Shown: positions 1-9,110 of the stretch, piece by piece
How the letters are laid out: each line of letters begins with the position of its first letter
Position numbering within the stretch: position 1 is the stretch's first letter
Origin: Morganella morganii H1r
Lineage (GTDB): Bacteria > Pseudomonadota > Gammaproteobacteria > Enterobacterales > Enterobacteriaceae
NCBI RefSeq assembly: GCF_000633515.1
Contig: NZ_AYMP01000015.1
Location: forward strand, 1-64,000
DNA: 64,000 nt
Reading direction: 5' to 3'
Program-made: the position numbers and the translations under genes
Notes under the pieces: model-generated
Databases searched by the model: none
Told to the model about the DNA's origin: nothing
The model's input: the letters and a program-made list of their open reading frames with translations, nothing else

Positions 1-13
1 GGTTTTCTGTGTA

Positions 14-45
14 CAAAAAATCCCGCAGCGAAACGGTGCGGGATA
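14..45 (-). terminator. Rho-independent terminator of sotB
   Basis: Read on the minus strand, an 8-bp stem (arms at 20-27 and 37-44) is followed by a run of T (A run at 15-20 on the plus strand). It lies directly after the sotB stop codon. Confidence 0.8.
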
Positions 46-53
46 TGATTAAT

Positions 54-1274
54 TTATGACGGATTATGCGAGGTAATACGGCTCTCCGCTTTCGGCCTTT
101 GTATAAACAAAGCCCGGTAACGGCTGAAAACAAACAGTGAGATAACCACACCCGCCACCGCAAATACCGCCCCGGCATAGCCTATCTGTTCCATTCCCAT
201 ATGAATAATCACCTGATTACCGAGCAGCGCCCCGCCGCCGATACCGATATTAAAAATGCCGGAATAAACAGACATCGCCAGATCGGTGGCATCCGGTGAT
301 AAATCAATCACTTTGACCTGTAACCCCAGCGCGGTGCACATCATACCGATCCCCCAGACAACCCCGAGGATAATCAGCGCAGTATCGGTCACGCGGCTGG
401 TCAGCAGCAGCATCAGACATACCGTCAGTAACGTTATCGCCGCAGGCAAAAACAGCAACGGCAGCCGCGTATTGTAACGGCTGAAAATCACACTGCCGAT
501 AATCCCCGCTGCCCCGAAAATCAGCAGAAACAGCGTGGCGAAATCCTGTGATTTCCCGGCAACGGTCTGCACAAACGGCTCAATATAGTTATAAGCCGTG
601 AAATGCCCGGTGACCACAATCGCGGTCAGCACAAAAATCCCCACTAATGCAGGCCGCCTGAACAGAACCGGAATACTTTTCAGTGAACCGGAATGCTCAC
701 TCGGCAGCAGCGGAAGAAAACGTGCCATCGCCGCCATGGTGATCAACGCCAGGCCGCCGATACAGAAAAACGTCATCCGCCAGCCGACCCACTGCCCGAT
801 AACACGGCCTATCGGCAGCCCCAGCACGGTTGCCAGCGCCGTCCCGGTCGCCAGCAGCCCCAGTGCCTGGGATTTTTTACCGGGCGGTGCCACCCTGACC
901 GCCAGAGACGCGGTGATCGACCAGAACACCGCATGCGCCAGCGCCACACCGATCCGGCTGATCACCAGCACATCAAAACGTTGTGCCAGCCCGGACACGA
1001 TGTGACTTATCACAAACACGGTAAACAGCCAGAGCAGCAATTTGCGCCGCTCAATACGCGCCGTCAGCAGCATCAGCGGCAAAGACGTCAATGCCACCAC
1101 CCAGGCATAAATGGTGATTATCAGTCCGGTCTCTGCGGGCTGCATTGCAAAGCCCGCCGAGATATCACTCAGCAGCGCAACCGGAATAAATTCAGTGGTA
1201 TTAAATACAAATGCCGCCACCGCAAGTACCATCACCCGCAGCCAGGCCTGATTTCGTGACAGGGCTTCAGTCAT
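54..1274 (-). CDS. sotB: MFS sugar/drug efflux transporter SotB
   Basis: A 406-residue inner-membrane major facilitator protein with about 12 hydrophobic segments. The N-terminal part ([13 protein letters not shown]) and the overall length match the E. coli SotB (YdeA) family, which exports arabinose, IPTG and related sugars by proton antiport. The start is the ATG at 1274 because a strong GGGGGA ribosome site lies just upstream; an in-frame ATG at 1343 would add 23 non-family residues. It is a single gene with its own terminator. The family is clear; the natural substrate is inferred. Confidence 0.88.
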   Translation of the reverse strand: MTEALSRNQAWLRVMVLAVAAFVFNTTEFIPVALLSDISAGFAMQPAETGLIITIYAWVVALTSLPLMLLTARIERRKLLLWLFTVFVISHIVSGLAQRFDVLVISRIGVALAHAVFWSITASLAVRVAPPGKKSQALGLLATGTALATVLGLPIGRVIGQWVGWRMTFFCIGGLALITMAAMARFLPLLPSEHSGSLKSIPVLFRRPALVGIFVLTAIVVTGHFTAYNYIEPFVQTVAGKSQDFATLFLLIFGAAGIIGSVIFSRYNTRLPLLFLPAAITLLTVCLMLLLTSRVTDTALIILGVVWGIGMMCTALGLQVKVIDLSPDATDLAMSVYSGIFNIGIGGGALLGNQVIIHMGMEQIGYAGAVFAVAGVVISLFVFSRYRALFIQRPKAESRITSHNPS

Positions 1275-1383
1275 TATGGTCCCCCGTAAAGAAAAGCTGT
1301 ATCGATACAGCTTTTGAGCAGAAAAGTGTGACCATGGTAACACATGGGATTATCACGGGAAGTACGGGAACCGGGTTACCGCA

Positions 1384-1827
1384 TTATAATGCACGTTTTG
1401 ACTGTGCCGGGATGGCATCAAAAATCGCTTTCAACTGTGCTTTTTTCAGTGTCGGCCCGACAATACGGACACGGCGGCTGTTTGCCGGATGATAGCTCAG
1501 AATATAAGAATCCGAGGAGAAAGAGACCATTAACGCTTTCAGCCCCTTCACTTCCTGCAGGGAAAAATGACCGCCGTCAAACGGCATAGATACCACTTTA
1601 CCGACCGCAATTTTGGACGTCAGTTTATCACCGTACACTTTAATTACCGGGAACTGCGCGATATAGACATACACCGTCAGACCCAGCGCGGCAGCCACGC
1701 CCGGCATCCGTGTCTGGAATAAGTACGCCAGTGCGATATAAAGCGCAATAACCACAAAGAATGTAATGATACAGGTGATAATTCTGCGTTTCTGATCAAC
1801 CTGATATACCGTTTCTGCTGAACTCAT
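1384..1827 (-). CDS. Uncharacterised membrane protein, two TM segments
   Basis: A 147-residue protein of unknown function. Two adjacent hydrophobic segments (about residues 15-35 and 42-60) are followed by a soluble C-terminal domain of about 85 residues with a beta-rich look (HFSLQEVKGLKALMVSFSS) and a basic tail. The topology resembles small PH-like or YcxB-like membrane-anchored proteins, but no family is claimed. AGGATGGGTT precedes the ATG. It stands alone between sotB and the ABC-F gene, on the same strand as sotB. Confidence 0.7.
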   Translation of the reverse strand: MSSAETVYQVDQKRRIITCIITFFVVIALYIALAYLFQTRMPGVAAALGLTVYVYIAQFPVIKVYGDKLTSKIAVGKVVSMPFDGGHFSLQEVKGLKALMVSFSSDSYILSYHPANSRRVRIVGPTLKKAQLKAIFDAIPAQSKRAL

Positions 1828-2182
1828 AACCCATCCTGTTGCTGAATTTCCGCTGCCGGAAAATAAAAAATATCAAGGCCGGACAGAATAACGAAAATAC
1901 CGGCGATTGACAGTAACATTCCGTGAAAAAATCATTCCTGCGTACTCTGCGGAAATCCCGGAAACCGGGAGTTTACAACTCTGCTTTTATTTGACACCAT
2001 TGCCGCAGTTCATTTCCCCTGAGGATGTCTGCCGACATGATTTAATTGCCTGAATCCCATTGCTGTATCATCCGCATTTTTACGAATGCGCTGTTTTGAT
2101 ATCGGGCAGGCAGCTATCCTCATCATCGTTTTCTTTTTTATCCGGTAAATCCGCCTGCCCCTGTTTATTCAGGAGCTTTTGT
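1828..2182. other. Intergenic leader region before the ABC-F gene
   Basis: These 355 bases contain no convincing gene. The last third holds an inverted repeat, GGGCAGGC at 2104-2111 and GCCTGCCC at 2153-2160, around a T-rich loop just upstream of the ABC-F ribosome site. Very short reading frames (ATGs at 2025 and 2038 that share the TAA at 2043-2045) precede it. This could be a leader or attenuator, or only a stem without function. Confidence 0.4.
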
Positions 2183-3751
2183 ATGTCCGTACAATGCCAT
2201 TTTTCTCACTTATCAGTGACATTTAACGATATTCCGCTGTTTGACAACATCAGCGGCACATTAACCCGTCAGGTTCAGGGGCTGACCGGTCATAACGGGC
2301 GCGGTAAATCCGTGCTGATGTCGCTGCTCGCGCAGCAGCGGCAGCCGGCAACCGGTACGGTCAGCTGGCAGGTGCCGTTTTATTACGTACCACAGCTGAC
2401 CCGCCTTTCCGGTATCACACTGGCGGATGCACTCGGAACCGCAGAAATTCAGGCCGCACTGCGCCGCACAGAGGATGGCACCGCCACCGCAGAGGATTAT
2501 GATTTTCTGGCGGATAAATGGGATATGCCGCGACAGCAGCAATCCCTGCTGGAAAGTGCACACCTGGCGCATCTCCCGGCGGACACCCTCTGCACAAACC
2601 TGAGCGGCGGTGAACAAACCCGGCTGGCACTCTGCCGCGCCTTTTTGCAGCCGCGCGCCTTCCTGTTACTGGACGAACCCAGAAACCATCTGGATGCCGC
2701 CGGACGCTGCTGGCTGAATGAGCAACTGCGGAATCACCCGGCCGGGGCATTGGTGATCAGCCACGAGCGCCGTTTGCTCGACACCATGCAGCGGATTTTT
2801 GAGCTCACGCCGTCCGTACTGGAAGAGTACGGCGGCAATTACACCCATTATGCGGAACAGAAAGCCTTTCAGTTCAGCGCATTACTGAGTGAAGAGAAGC
2901 AGTTACAATCGCAGCTGAACAGAGAAAAAACGGCGTTGCAGCGCGCACTGGAAAAGAAAGCGCAGCGCCGCCGTCAGGGTGAGAAAGTCCGTTCATCCGG
3001 CTCCTCCTCTGCCCTGCTGCTGGACATGAAAAAGAATAAAGCGGAGAAACAACAATCAAAAATAACCGGCCGTCATGAGCGGGTTATGACTCAGCTGGAC
3101 AGTCAGCGCCGGGAAGTGAATGAGAAAATACAGCATATCACCCCGCAAATGCTGGCTTTTAATTATACCGGAGAGCAAAAACGGGTGCGGATTAACGCCC
3201 GTGATCTGATTTTACCGTCCGGCACACAAGAGCCGCTGTCACTGACCATTTCCGGTGGTGAGCACTGGCATATTGCCGGGCGCAACGGCTGCGGAAAATC
3301 CACATTACTGAAAGTGCTGGCAGGTTTGCTTACTGCAAAATCCGGGGATTACTCCCTGCACGGCCGCTTACGCTATCTGGATCAACACCTGACGCTGCTG
3401 AATAAAGCCCTGCCGGTCACAGAAGCACTGTGTGAATTTGACCCGGCCATTCCGGCACAAACCTGGCGCACTCATCTCGGTGCATTGCGGATCAGAGGTG
3501 ATAAGGGATTAATTCCGCTGTCACAATTAAGCGGTGGTGAGCAACTGAAAGTCACGCTGCTGGCATTAACATTATCCGAACCTCTGCCGGATATTTTACT
3601 GCTGGATGAACCGGATAATCATCTGGATCTCGATTCCCGGCTATTACTGGAAAATGTGCTGCGCAGTTATAAAGGCGTGTTATTGCTGGTCAGCCATGAT
3701 GAGGCATTTACTGAACATTGTGCCATGACCCATACACTGACCTTAGCCTGA
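2183..3751 (+). CDS. ABC-F family ATPase (ribosome-associated type)
   Basis: A 522-residue protein with two ABC ATPase domains and no membrane segments, as in ABC-F proteins, which act on the ribosome as translation factors or antibiotic-protection proteins. Domain 1 has Walker A GHNGRGKS (36-43), signature LSGGEQTRLAL and Walker B LLLDEPRNHLD. Domain 2 has GRNGCGKST, LSGGEQLKVTLL and LLLDEPDNHLD. A charged coiled linker separates them. The usual DEPTNHLD threonine is R in domain 1 and D in domain 2. The start at 2183 follows AGGAG at 2171; the frame stays open upstream to 2060. It is not a clear orthologue of Uup, YheS, YbiT or EttA, so its target is unknown. Confidence 0.85.
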   Translation: MSVQCHFSHLSVTFNDIPLFDNISGTLTRQVQGLTGHNGRGKSVLMSLLAQQRQPATGTVSWQVPFYYVPQLTRLSGITLADALGTAEIQAALRRTEDGTATAEDYDFLADKWDMPRQQQSLLESAHLAHLPADTLCTNLSGGEQTRLALCRAFLQPRAFLLLDEPRNHLDAAGRCWLNEQLRNHPAGALVISHERRLLDTMQRIFELTPSVLEEYGGNYTHYAEQKAFQFSALLSEEKQLQSQLNREKTALQRALEKKAQRRRQGEKVRSSGSSSALLLDMKKNKAEKQQSKITGRHERVMTQLDSQRREVNEKIQHITPQMLAFNYTGEQKRVRINARDLILPSGTQEPLSLTISGGEHWHIAGRNGCGKSTLLKVLAGLLTAKSGDYSLHGRLRYLDQHLTLLNKALPVTEALCEFDPAIPAQTWRTHLGALRIRGDKGLIPLSQLSGGEQLKVTLLALTLSEPLPDILLLDEPDNHLDLDSRLLLENVLRSYKGVLLLVSHDEAFTEHCAMTHTLTLA

Positions 3752-3757
3752 AATAAA

Positions 3758-3792
3758 AATACGGCGGGATTACCGCCGTATTTTTATTGTTA
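3758..3792. terminator. Bidirectional terminator between convergent genes
   Basis: TACGGCGG and CCGCCGTA arms (3760-3780) are flanked by A-rich sequence on the left and T-rich sequence on the right. The stem can therefore end both the ABC-F gene and the minus-strand 67-residue gene. Confidence 0.85.
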
Positions 3793-3993
3793 TAATTTGC
3801 AGATATTCACAATGACATAACGTGCCGCATTAATATTATGCTTTGCCGCATCTGACGCAGCCGCATTATTGAACAGTGCGATAAAACGCTCCGCCTCCGT
3901 TCTGCTGATATCGGTATTAATGGCCACCTGACTGCGGAATAATACCGAGCCGGTTAACCCCAGACCTTCATAACACACAATATATTTATCCAT
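3790..3993 (-). CDS. Small hypothetical protein, 67 aa
   Basis: A 67-residue soluble protein that I do not recognise. It begins MDKYIVCYEGLG and has a mixed alpha/beta composition with an Ala/Asn-rich centre. GAAGG lies very close to the ATG. The reading frame ends inside a bidirectional terminator, which supports a real transcript. Function is unknown. Confidence 0.6.
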   Translation of the reverse strand: MDKYIVCYEGLGLTGSVLFRSQVAINTDISRTEAERFIALFNNAAASDAAKHNINAARYVIVNICKL

Positions 3994-4089
3994 ATCCTTC
4001 TGAATTCCCTGTAATGATAATTTTTCCTATCATAGTGTGTATTACCGGCCGGGGTTATCAGTATTTCCTTAAACTGCCGGACACCGCTG

Positions 4090-5382
4090 TTATTTTAATG
4101 CCCGCCCTTCTTTTGCACCCAACGGAGTATGTAGCTGTGACGGCACAAATACACCGGTGCTGTCATTACGTCCCTGCAATAATACTTTGGCGTCCTTCTG
4201 ACCGTGCTCTTTAACCGCCTGTTTTGATAACTGCCCGATAAGGGTATCCGGTGAACGCAGACGGTTAATAATCAGCACCACCTCCGTATCCGGGAAGTCG
4301 GACATCATATTCTGGTCGCCTTCACTGTCACCGGCGACTAATAACGGCCCTTTACCGGCATATTTATCCTGAATAAATTTGCGGATAGTCTCTGTTTTCC
4401 CTTTACCCTGCGTCTGCGGATAAACCGGGTCCAGATCGGATGTCAGTTTATTATCTTTGGTGCGCAGTAAATGCATGGCAAATACCTGTGATTCCGGTAC
4501 GGAATATGGCGGTTGCGTGACAATCGATTTAATCACTTCCAGGTTCGACGCGGAAATTACATAGACATCAATACCCGATTTTTGCAGCACCTGATACAGA
4601 TCCTGCATTTCCGGTACCAGACGGAAGCCATTATGCCAGTCAATTTCAACAATACCCGCCTGTCCCGGTAACGACTCAGGGCTTTCCCATACCACACCTT
4701 CAACCGGCTCTGATTTCTGCCATTCAATCGTTTTCGCGGTAATATCCGCAACCTGCTCCGGTGTCATATTCATAAATAAGTAGGTCACCCACGGATAGGA
4801 AACAGCATGGTCAAAGGTGCCGCCGATTGCCGCATATAAATAGCGCATTTTGGTGATGAAATTCTGATAATGCGGCGACTTTTTGATTTCAGACAGCGGC
4901 TTATCCCCCTTCAGTCCATCATAATTATCATACAGCCACTGGTAGCTTTCCAGAATATCGGCACCGACCTTTTCAATATTGACCGGTTTACCATTTTTAT
5001 TGTTGAACTCAGCAGAAAAATTCCCGGCCGGAATATCTTTGTAAATAACGGATTTCAGTTCCTGCGGTGTCATGGCAAATAACAGGTGCTCAAGCTGATA
5101 AATCATGACCGCTTCTTCAATATCCAGAAATGCCGTCGTGTTATCAAAGTCAAACACCGCATAATAGGTATGTGCCGGTGACTGTTTTGCTTTGGCAATC
5201 ATGGTATCCAGGCGCTGTTTATTAAAACTGTCCCACTGACCCTGCTGTAACACCGTTATTTCTGTCACGGCCTGCGATGCTGCGGCGACATTCAGGGAAA
5301 CAGTCTCAGCCTGAGCAGTCATATTCAGTGACAACATACCCACAGCCAGTGCAATAGCACTGTAACGATTAATAAATTTCAT
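4090..5382 (-). CDS. Secreted HAD-superfamily phosphatase
   Basis: A 430-residue protein with an N-terminal signal peptide (cleavage expected after AQA, about residue 25), so it is probably periplasmic. HAD motif I is DFDNT (D78, D80), motif II lies in VYVISASN, a lysine occurs in GKGKTETI, and motif IV is GDSEGDQNMMSD. These are the catalytic elements of a phosphoserine-phosphatase-like hydrolase that forms an aspartyl-phosphate intermediate. A large cap lies between motifs I and II. The start at 5382 follows AGGGGA; the open frame extends 15 codons further. The substrate is unknown. Confidence 0.8.
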   Translation of the reverse strand: MKFINRYSAIALAVGMLSLNMTAQAETVSLNVAAASQAVTEITVLQQGQWDSFNKQRLDTMIAKAKQSPAHTYYAVFDFDNTTAFLDIEEAVMIYQLEHLLFAMTPQELKSVIYKDIPAGNFSAEFNNKNGKPVNIEKVGADILESYQWLYDNYDGLKGDKPLSEIKKSPHYQNFITKMRYLYAAIGGTFDHAVSYPWVTYLFMNMTPEQVADITAKTIEWQKSEPVEGVVWESPESLPGQAGIVEIDWHNGFRLVPEMQDLYQVLQKSGIDVYVISASNLEVIKSIVTQPPYSVPESQVFAMHLLRTKDNKLTSDLDPVYPQTQGKGKTETIRKFIQDKYAGKGPLLVAGDSEGDQNMMSDFPDTEVVLIINRLRSPDTLIGQLSKQAVKEHGQKDAKVLLQGRNDSTGVFVPSQLHTPLGAKEGRALK

Positions 5383-5561
5383 TGATAATCCCCTTTGAAA
5401 TAAAAAAACTGATAAAAGGGATACCACAGGCTATTTTTTTGCTGTATCAAAAATCAGCAACGGATGGCATTAAGCGAAACTGATCACACTCTTTTACCGG
5501 GCGTGTCAGGAAATATGCTGATGACACCGGGTTACCATACCCGGATGAATAAGGAAGGAAC

Positions 5562-5593
5562 GGTGCTGAATCATAGTGATAATATTCAGCACC
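5562..5593 (-). terminator. Stem-loop downstream of the lipoprotein gene
   Basis: Perfect 10-bp arms (5562-5571 and 5584-5593) follow the stop of the lipoprotein gene read on the minus strand. The T tract is weak, so it may act as a terminator or as a 3' stabiliser. Confidence 0.55.
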
Positions 5594-5604
5594 ACCGTAC
5601 CGGT

Positions 5605-6159
5605 TTATTTCAGTGTATACATGGTCAGTACTGTATAAGTGACATCTTTTTCATCATTTATCTGTACCAGATTGGCATTACTGACCACCCCCACCACAAC
5701 CTCGGTATCTTCTGATTCATATTTGCGCTTAAACTGCCCGATTTTTCCTTTGGCGACTTTTGCCAGAAACGGCGTTTTGCGATCATATTCTTCATTTATC
5801 CCGGCCGGTTTGCCGTAGATTTTCTCCATTTCCGCATTCACTTTATCGTATTCATTCAGTAATGCGGCCTGATCATGGCTCCAGACACCGAAGCGGGATA
5901 TTGCATTTAATTTTTGCCCTTCCGGTGAAAAGACCATCATAAAGAATTGCTTTTCAACATCCGGTGATGCCAGTGAACTGCATAATTGTCCGCCGTCACG
6001 GGTTTTTGTACAGTCAAAATCGTCCAGATTCAGCGCTTTTAATTCTGCGGGCGTCTGCCCCCATGTAAAGCCCCAGGGTGCTTCCGGTGTTTTACTTCCT
6101 GTGCCTGCACAGCCGGATAATAATGCGGCCATAATCCCTGACAGAATAAATTTTCTCAT
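5605..6159 (-). CDS. Putative lipoprotein, 184 aa
   Basis: A 184-residue protein with a lipoprotein signal peptide; the lipobox LLSGC puts the lipidated cysteine near residue 16. The mature part begins with an Ala/Gly/Ser/Thr linker and a segment, PWGFTWGQTPAELKAL, of the kind seen at the start of several secreted domains of unknown function. The start at 6159 has a GGCGGGG ribosome site; an ATG six codons upstream is also open. The residue after Cys is Ala, which is compatible with outer-membrane sorting by Lol. Function is unknown. Confidence 0.75.
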   Translation of the reverse strand: MRKFILSGIMAALLSGCAGTGSKTPEAPWGFTWGQTPAELKALNLDDFDCTKTRDGGQLCSSLASPDVEKQFFMMVFSPEGQKLNAISRFGVWSHDQAALLNEYDKVNAEMEKIYGKPAGINEEYDRKTPFLAKVAKGKIGQFKRKYESEDTEVVVGVVSNANLVQINDEKDVTYTVLTMYTLK

Positions 6160-6332
6160 TGCCCCGCCCGTATACATTGAGTTACTTATTACTGATCATA
6201 CCAAAGACCGGCAAGTGACCAGAAGCCTTACTGTCGCTTTATTCATCAAAATCAGATTTGATGAAGCTGTTACTGCGTAATTATACGCTTTATTCCGCAG
6301 ATATCCGGTATATCTGCCCGGCCCCGCACGAT

Positions 6333-6932
6333 TTAATCAGCCAGACGGATATCAAGCACCCGCAGCAGATTCAGGGCTTCGTATGCGGAAAATGTGGCTT
6401 TGGCGGTTTTGTTTTCACGGATATCGATATAAAAAGAGTGAGAGCCGGTAAAATCCGCGCCTTCCAGATTGGTGTGCATAAACAGGGTATCGGTTAAATC
6501 GCAGTCCTGTATGACGGATTTATTCAGCTCCGTCTGTCTGAAATCCGCATTATGGATCCGGCAGGATTCAAAGTGAGATTCATGCAATCTGAGGTCAAAA
6601 AAGTTATTACTGTCTAAAATACACTCTTTAAACACCAGCTGAGAATAAAAATCAAACTTCGGCCAGTATGCTTTTGTCCAGTCAATACCAATCATTTTCG
6701 TGCCGGTAAATTCAGTACCGGAAAACCGGGTTTCCGGTACCGCCAGTAAACTCATATTGCATTGATCAAACACACAGTCCGTAAAACGGCACTGCTGCGC
6801 AACCGCTGAGCTGAAATCACAACGGATAAATGTGCAGTCCTCAAATACCGCATCACGGATTGTCCGGTCACTGAAATCCGCTTTTTCAAACCGTGTGCCG
6901 CTATATTCCTGTTTATCTGCTATATCCGCCAT
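6333..6932 (-). CDS. Pentapeptide-repeat protein, Qnr/McbG-like fold
   Basis: A 199-residue protein made largely of tandem pentapeptides with a central F or L (ADFSD, AVFED, CTFIR, CDFSS, CRFTD, CVFDQ, TEFTG, ANLEGADF-like). They form the right-handed quadrilateral beta helix seen in Qnr and McbG, which mimic DNA and protect gyrase. A non-repeat segment around residues 82-100 (GIDWTKAYWPKF) and the terminal helix AYEALNLLRVLDIRL follow the Qnr-like layout. Qnr proteins are slightly longer (about 214-219). Gyrase protection is inference only. It is flanked by lipoprotein genes on the same strand. Confidence 0.8.
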   Translation of the reverse strand: MADIADKQEYSGTRFEKADFSDRTIRDAVFEDCTFIRCDFSSAVAQQCRFTDCVFDQCNMSLLAVPETRFSGTEFTGTKMIGIDWTKAYWPKFDFYSQLVFKECILDSNNFFDLRLHESHFESCRIHNADFRQTELNKSVIQDCDLTDTLFMHTNLEGADFTGSHSFYIDIRENKTAKATFSAYEALNLLRVLDIRLAD

Positions 6933-7044
6933 GAATTACCTCCGTCAGGTTTTGGCTCTCCAGAGAAAGTACGTGTTTGCCGGATATTTTCATAGCCCTT
7001 ATCCGTTTTGATAGCAGATTCTTTCTTCTGCACCCGCCGCGCAC

Positions 7045-7227
7045 TTACCAAATCCCTTTTGTTCTCAGCTGTTCCCTGTAAATCTCCTGATTTTCACGGA
7101 TAGTATTTACCGTGCTGTTTTTATAAGGGTCTTCCTTATTCCTTTCATATTTTTCCGGTTGTGAACCTGATGAACCACATCCGGACAAAAGCAATAATAT
7201 AAACAGGCTCAATATTTTTCTGGTCAT
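7045..7227 (-). CDS. Small lipoprotein, 60 aa
   Basis: A 60-residue protein with a short basic N-terminus, a hydrophobic core and the lipobox LLSGC, then a Gly/Ser linker and a charged tail of about 35 residues. It looks like a small surface or periplasmic lipoprotein. No family is recognised. It lies in the accessory cluster of envelope genes at 4-7 kb. Confidence 0.7.
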   Translation of the reverse strand: MTRKILSLFILLLLSGCGSSGSQPEKYERNKEDPYKNSTVNTIRENQEIYREQLRTKGIW

Positions 7228-7412
7228 TCTGTTATCCCTTTTGATGAAAGCACTACGTGGAAAAACGCATTTTACGCACTAATACGTAATCTGTATTGGT
7301 ATAATTTTATTATTCTGTGCAACATTCAGATTATTCTACCTTTTAAAAAAGGGCAAATACTGTAAACCTTCATAGCAGTATAAATCATATGATTTTTGTA
7401 AATGAGGTAAGT

Positions 7413-7757
7413 ATGTCTGTCAGTAATAAGACTGTTTATTCTGTATGCACCAGATTAACATTGATGGTTATGAAGCTGACCGGCCTTGAGCGGGTTATTA
7501 CTGTCGGTCAGTATTTTGAACGGGCCGCAGATAAATCACTCCTTCAGCGACTGATAGAGGATAATAAAGATCTCAGCGCACCTTTTTCTTCTTTGGATAA
7601 ATCAAACAAAGAGTGTAAAGCTGAGCTGATTGACTATCTGAATAATGAAATCCGCGAATACGCTGCATCAGAAATAAAAGAAAATTATGCTGCGCTGAAA
7701 AATGGTAATCTGCTGATCGTAAAAACATTCAATAACATCATGCAAAAAAACGCTTAA
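7413..7757 (+). CDS. Hypothetical protein, 114 aa
   Basis: A 114-residue, probably helical cytosolic protein. The start at 7413 is chosen because GAGGTAA lies just upstream (7404-7410); the frame is open from 7389. It contains charged helices (ERAADKSLLQRLIEDNK and YLNNEIREYAASEIKENY). No family is recognised. It is the first gene of a low-GC segment that continues through the two XRE genes, suggesting foreign origin. Confidence 0.65.
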   Translation: MSVSNKTVYSVCTRLTLMVMKLTGLERVITVGQYFERAADKSLLQRLIEDNKDLSAPFSSLDKSNKECKAELIDYLNNEIREYAASEIKENYAALKNGNLLIVKTFNNIMQKNA

Positions 7758-7769
7758 ATCTTAGTCATT

Positions 7770-7806
7770 ATCATGACTGCCATCAGCTTATGTTGTCAGT
7801 CATGAT
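7770..7806 (+). terminator. Inverted repeat after the 114-aa gene
   Basis: Perfect 10-bp arms ATCATGACTG (7770-7779) and CAGTCATGAT (7797-7806) lie shortly after the stop codon. There is no strong T tract, so it may be a weak terminator or a regulatory palindrome. Confidence 0.45.
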
Positions 7807-8688
7807 ATATATTCAGGCAGTATTCACCGGTGCCTGAAATGAGTAACAGAAGGTAATAACGAATAATATATCAGGTTATTATTGTTATTATCCTTGAATG
7901 TTGCATCATTGTTACAGTTGTTTTATTTTTGATATAAACAAGCGTTTGATTTCTCCTGTTTATAACGAACTATCATTTTTGATAAATAATCACCCGGTAC
8001 GTATTGAATACGGTTCTGAACAACAAATAAAGAATATCATCATCAACACAATGAAATAAAAGATATTTTTCCATTAATCACGTACCTGAAAAGTAAACAA
8101 AAACAAAATATTACGTAACAGATACTAAAGATATTGAGACTTTTGCCGTTATCCTTTCAATCATGCCGCGTATACCTTATTTTCACAATCACACATCATT
8201 TTCTGATGAAAACCGTAGTCTGAACATACACACAACAACGCCATTTATCTTGCTTATCGCAGCGTAATTAACTGCCATTTATGCCGTGAGTGGCAAAAAA
8301 GTTGATATATTCAATTATAATAGCTATAAAAAGAATATCATCATACCGGCCGCCTCACAGAAAAACCCACTGAATGCGTATTGATACAACAGAGAAGTGT
8401 TATTTATTCTCTCGTTAATCAGATGTTTTATTTTTATTTAAAAATCAATTGGATACGAAATTACTCATTTCAGCATTTCCTTTTCTTATGCCCGTTGCAA
8501 TATCTGTATATTTTCAGTTTTAAATTTTACTTTCTATTTTTTGTCCCTTTTTACTGTGGATTTTATTTATTGACAACCAATATAAGGCTTGCATATTATG
8601 CACAATATACTGTTTTTGCCTTACAGACACTTTCTATTATGGTATTCAGAATATACATTTAGTTTAATGACGTCCTGATGGTATCTTT
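7807..8688. other. AT-rich region without recognisable genes
   Basis: About 880 bases of markedly low GC with many stops in all frames and short imperfect repeats (for example around 7845-7890). A 93-codon open frame at 8381-8662 has the Phe/Tyr/Ile-rich composition expected from random AT-rich DNA and has no ribosome site. The region probably contains the promoter of the downstream XRE gene and would be a plausible H-NS target. Confidence 0.5.
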
Positions 8689-9066
8689 ATGCAGCCCGAT
8701 AATTGCCACGTACTTAGTTGTCAACACCAGGTCTTTAAAAAGGAACTTCACGCTGTTATAGGCCAGGAAATTAAAATATTACGAAAATCAAAAGGTATCA
8801 CCGGCTATGAATTAGGTACAATAATACAGCTATCACAGCAGCAAATATCCCGTTATGAAAATGGTGACAGTGCTATTCCGCTGGATACGCTGATATTAAT
8901 ATTACGCATTTTTAATATATCCCCGGAAAAGTTTATACACAGAGTATTATTTATTTTAAACAGAGACCCGGATTCAAAAAAATTATTATCCCATATGTCA
9001 AATCACTTTAATTCTTATACCGATGGCAGTTATCTCGGAACATTTGAACAATATAAACATAATTAA
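8689..9066 (+). CDS. XRE-family regulator, MrpJ-like (first of pair)
   Basis: A 125-residue DNA-binding protein with an HTH_3/XRE domain at about residues 22-78 (IGQEIKILRKSKGITGYELG, then LSQQQISRYENG). The SQQQ-SRYE motif is the hallmark of the MrpJ group of Proteus, which represses motility genes when fimbriae are expressed. The ATG at 8689 has no good ribosome site, and an internal start is possible. It lies 45 bp upstream of a second, similar regulator. No fimbrial structural genes are in the window, so it is an orphan member. Confidence 0.8.
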   Translation: MQPDNCHVLSCQHQVFKKELHAVIGQEIKILRKSKGITGYELGTIIQLSQQQISRYENGDSAIPLDTLILILRIFNISPEKFIHRVLFILNRDPDSKKLLSHMSNHFNSYTDGSYLGTFEQYKHN

Positions 9067-9110
9067 TAAATTTATCATTACACACAGCATTTTATTTAAG
9101 GGCATAGCGT

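Noticed and set aside
8381..8662. 93-codon open frame in AT-rich DNA
   Set aside because: Phe/Tyr/Ile-rich composition as expected from random AT-rich sequence, no ribosome site and no recognisable domain.
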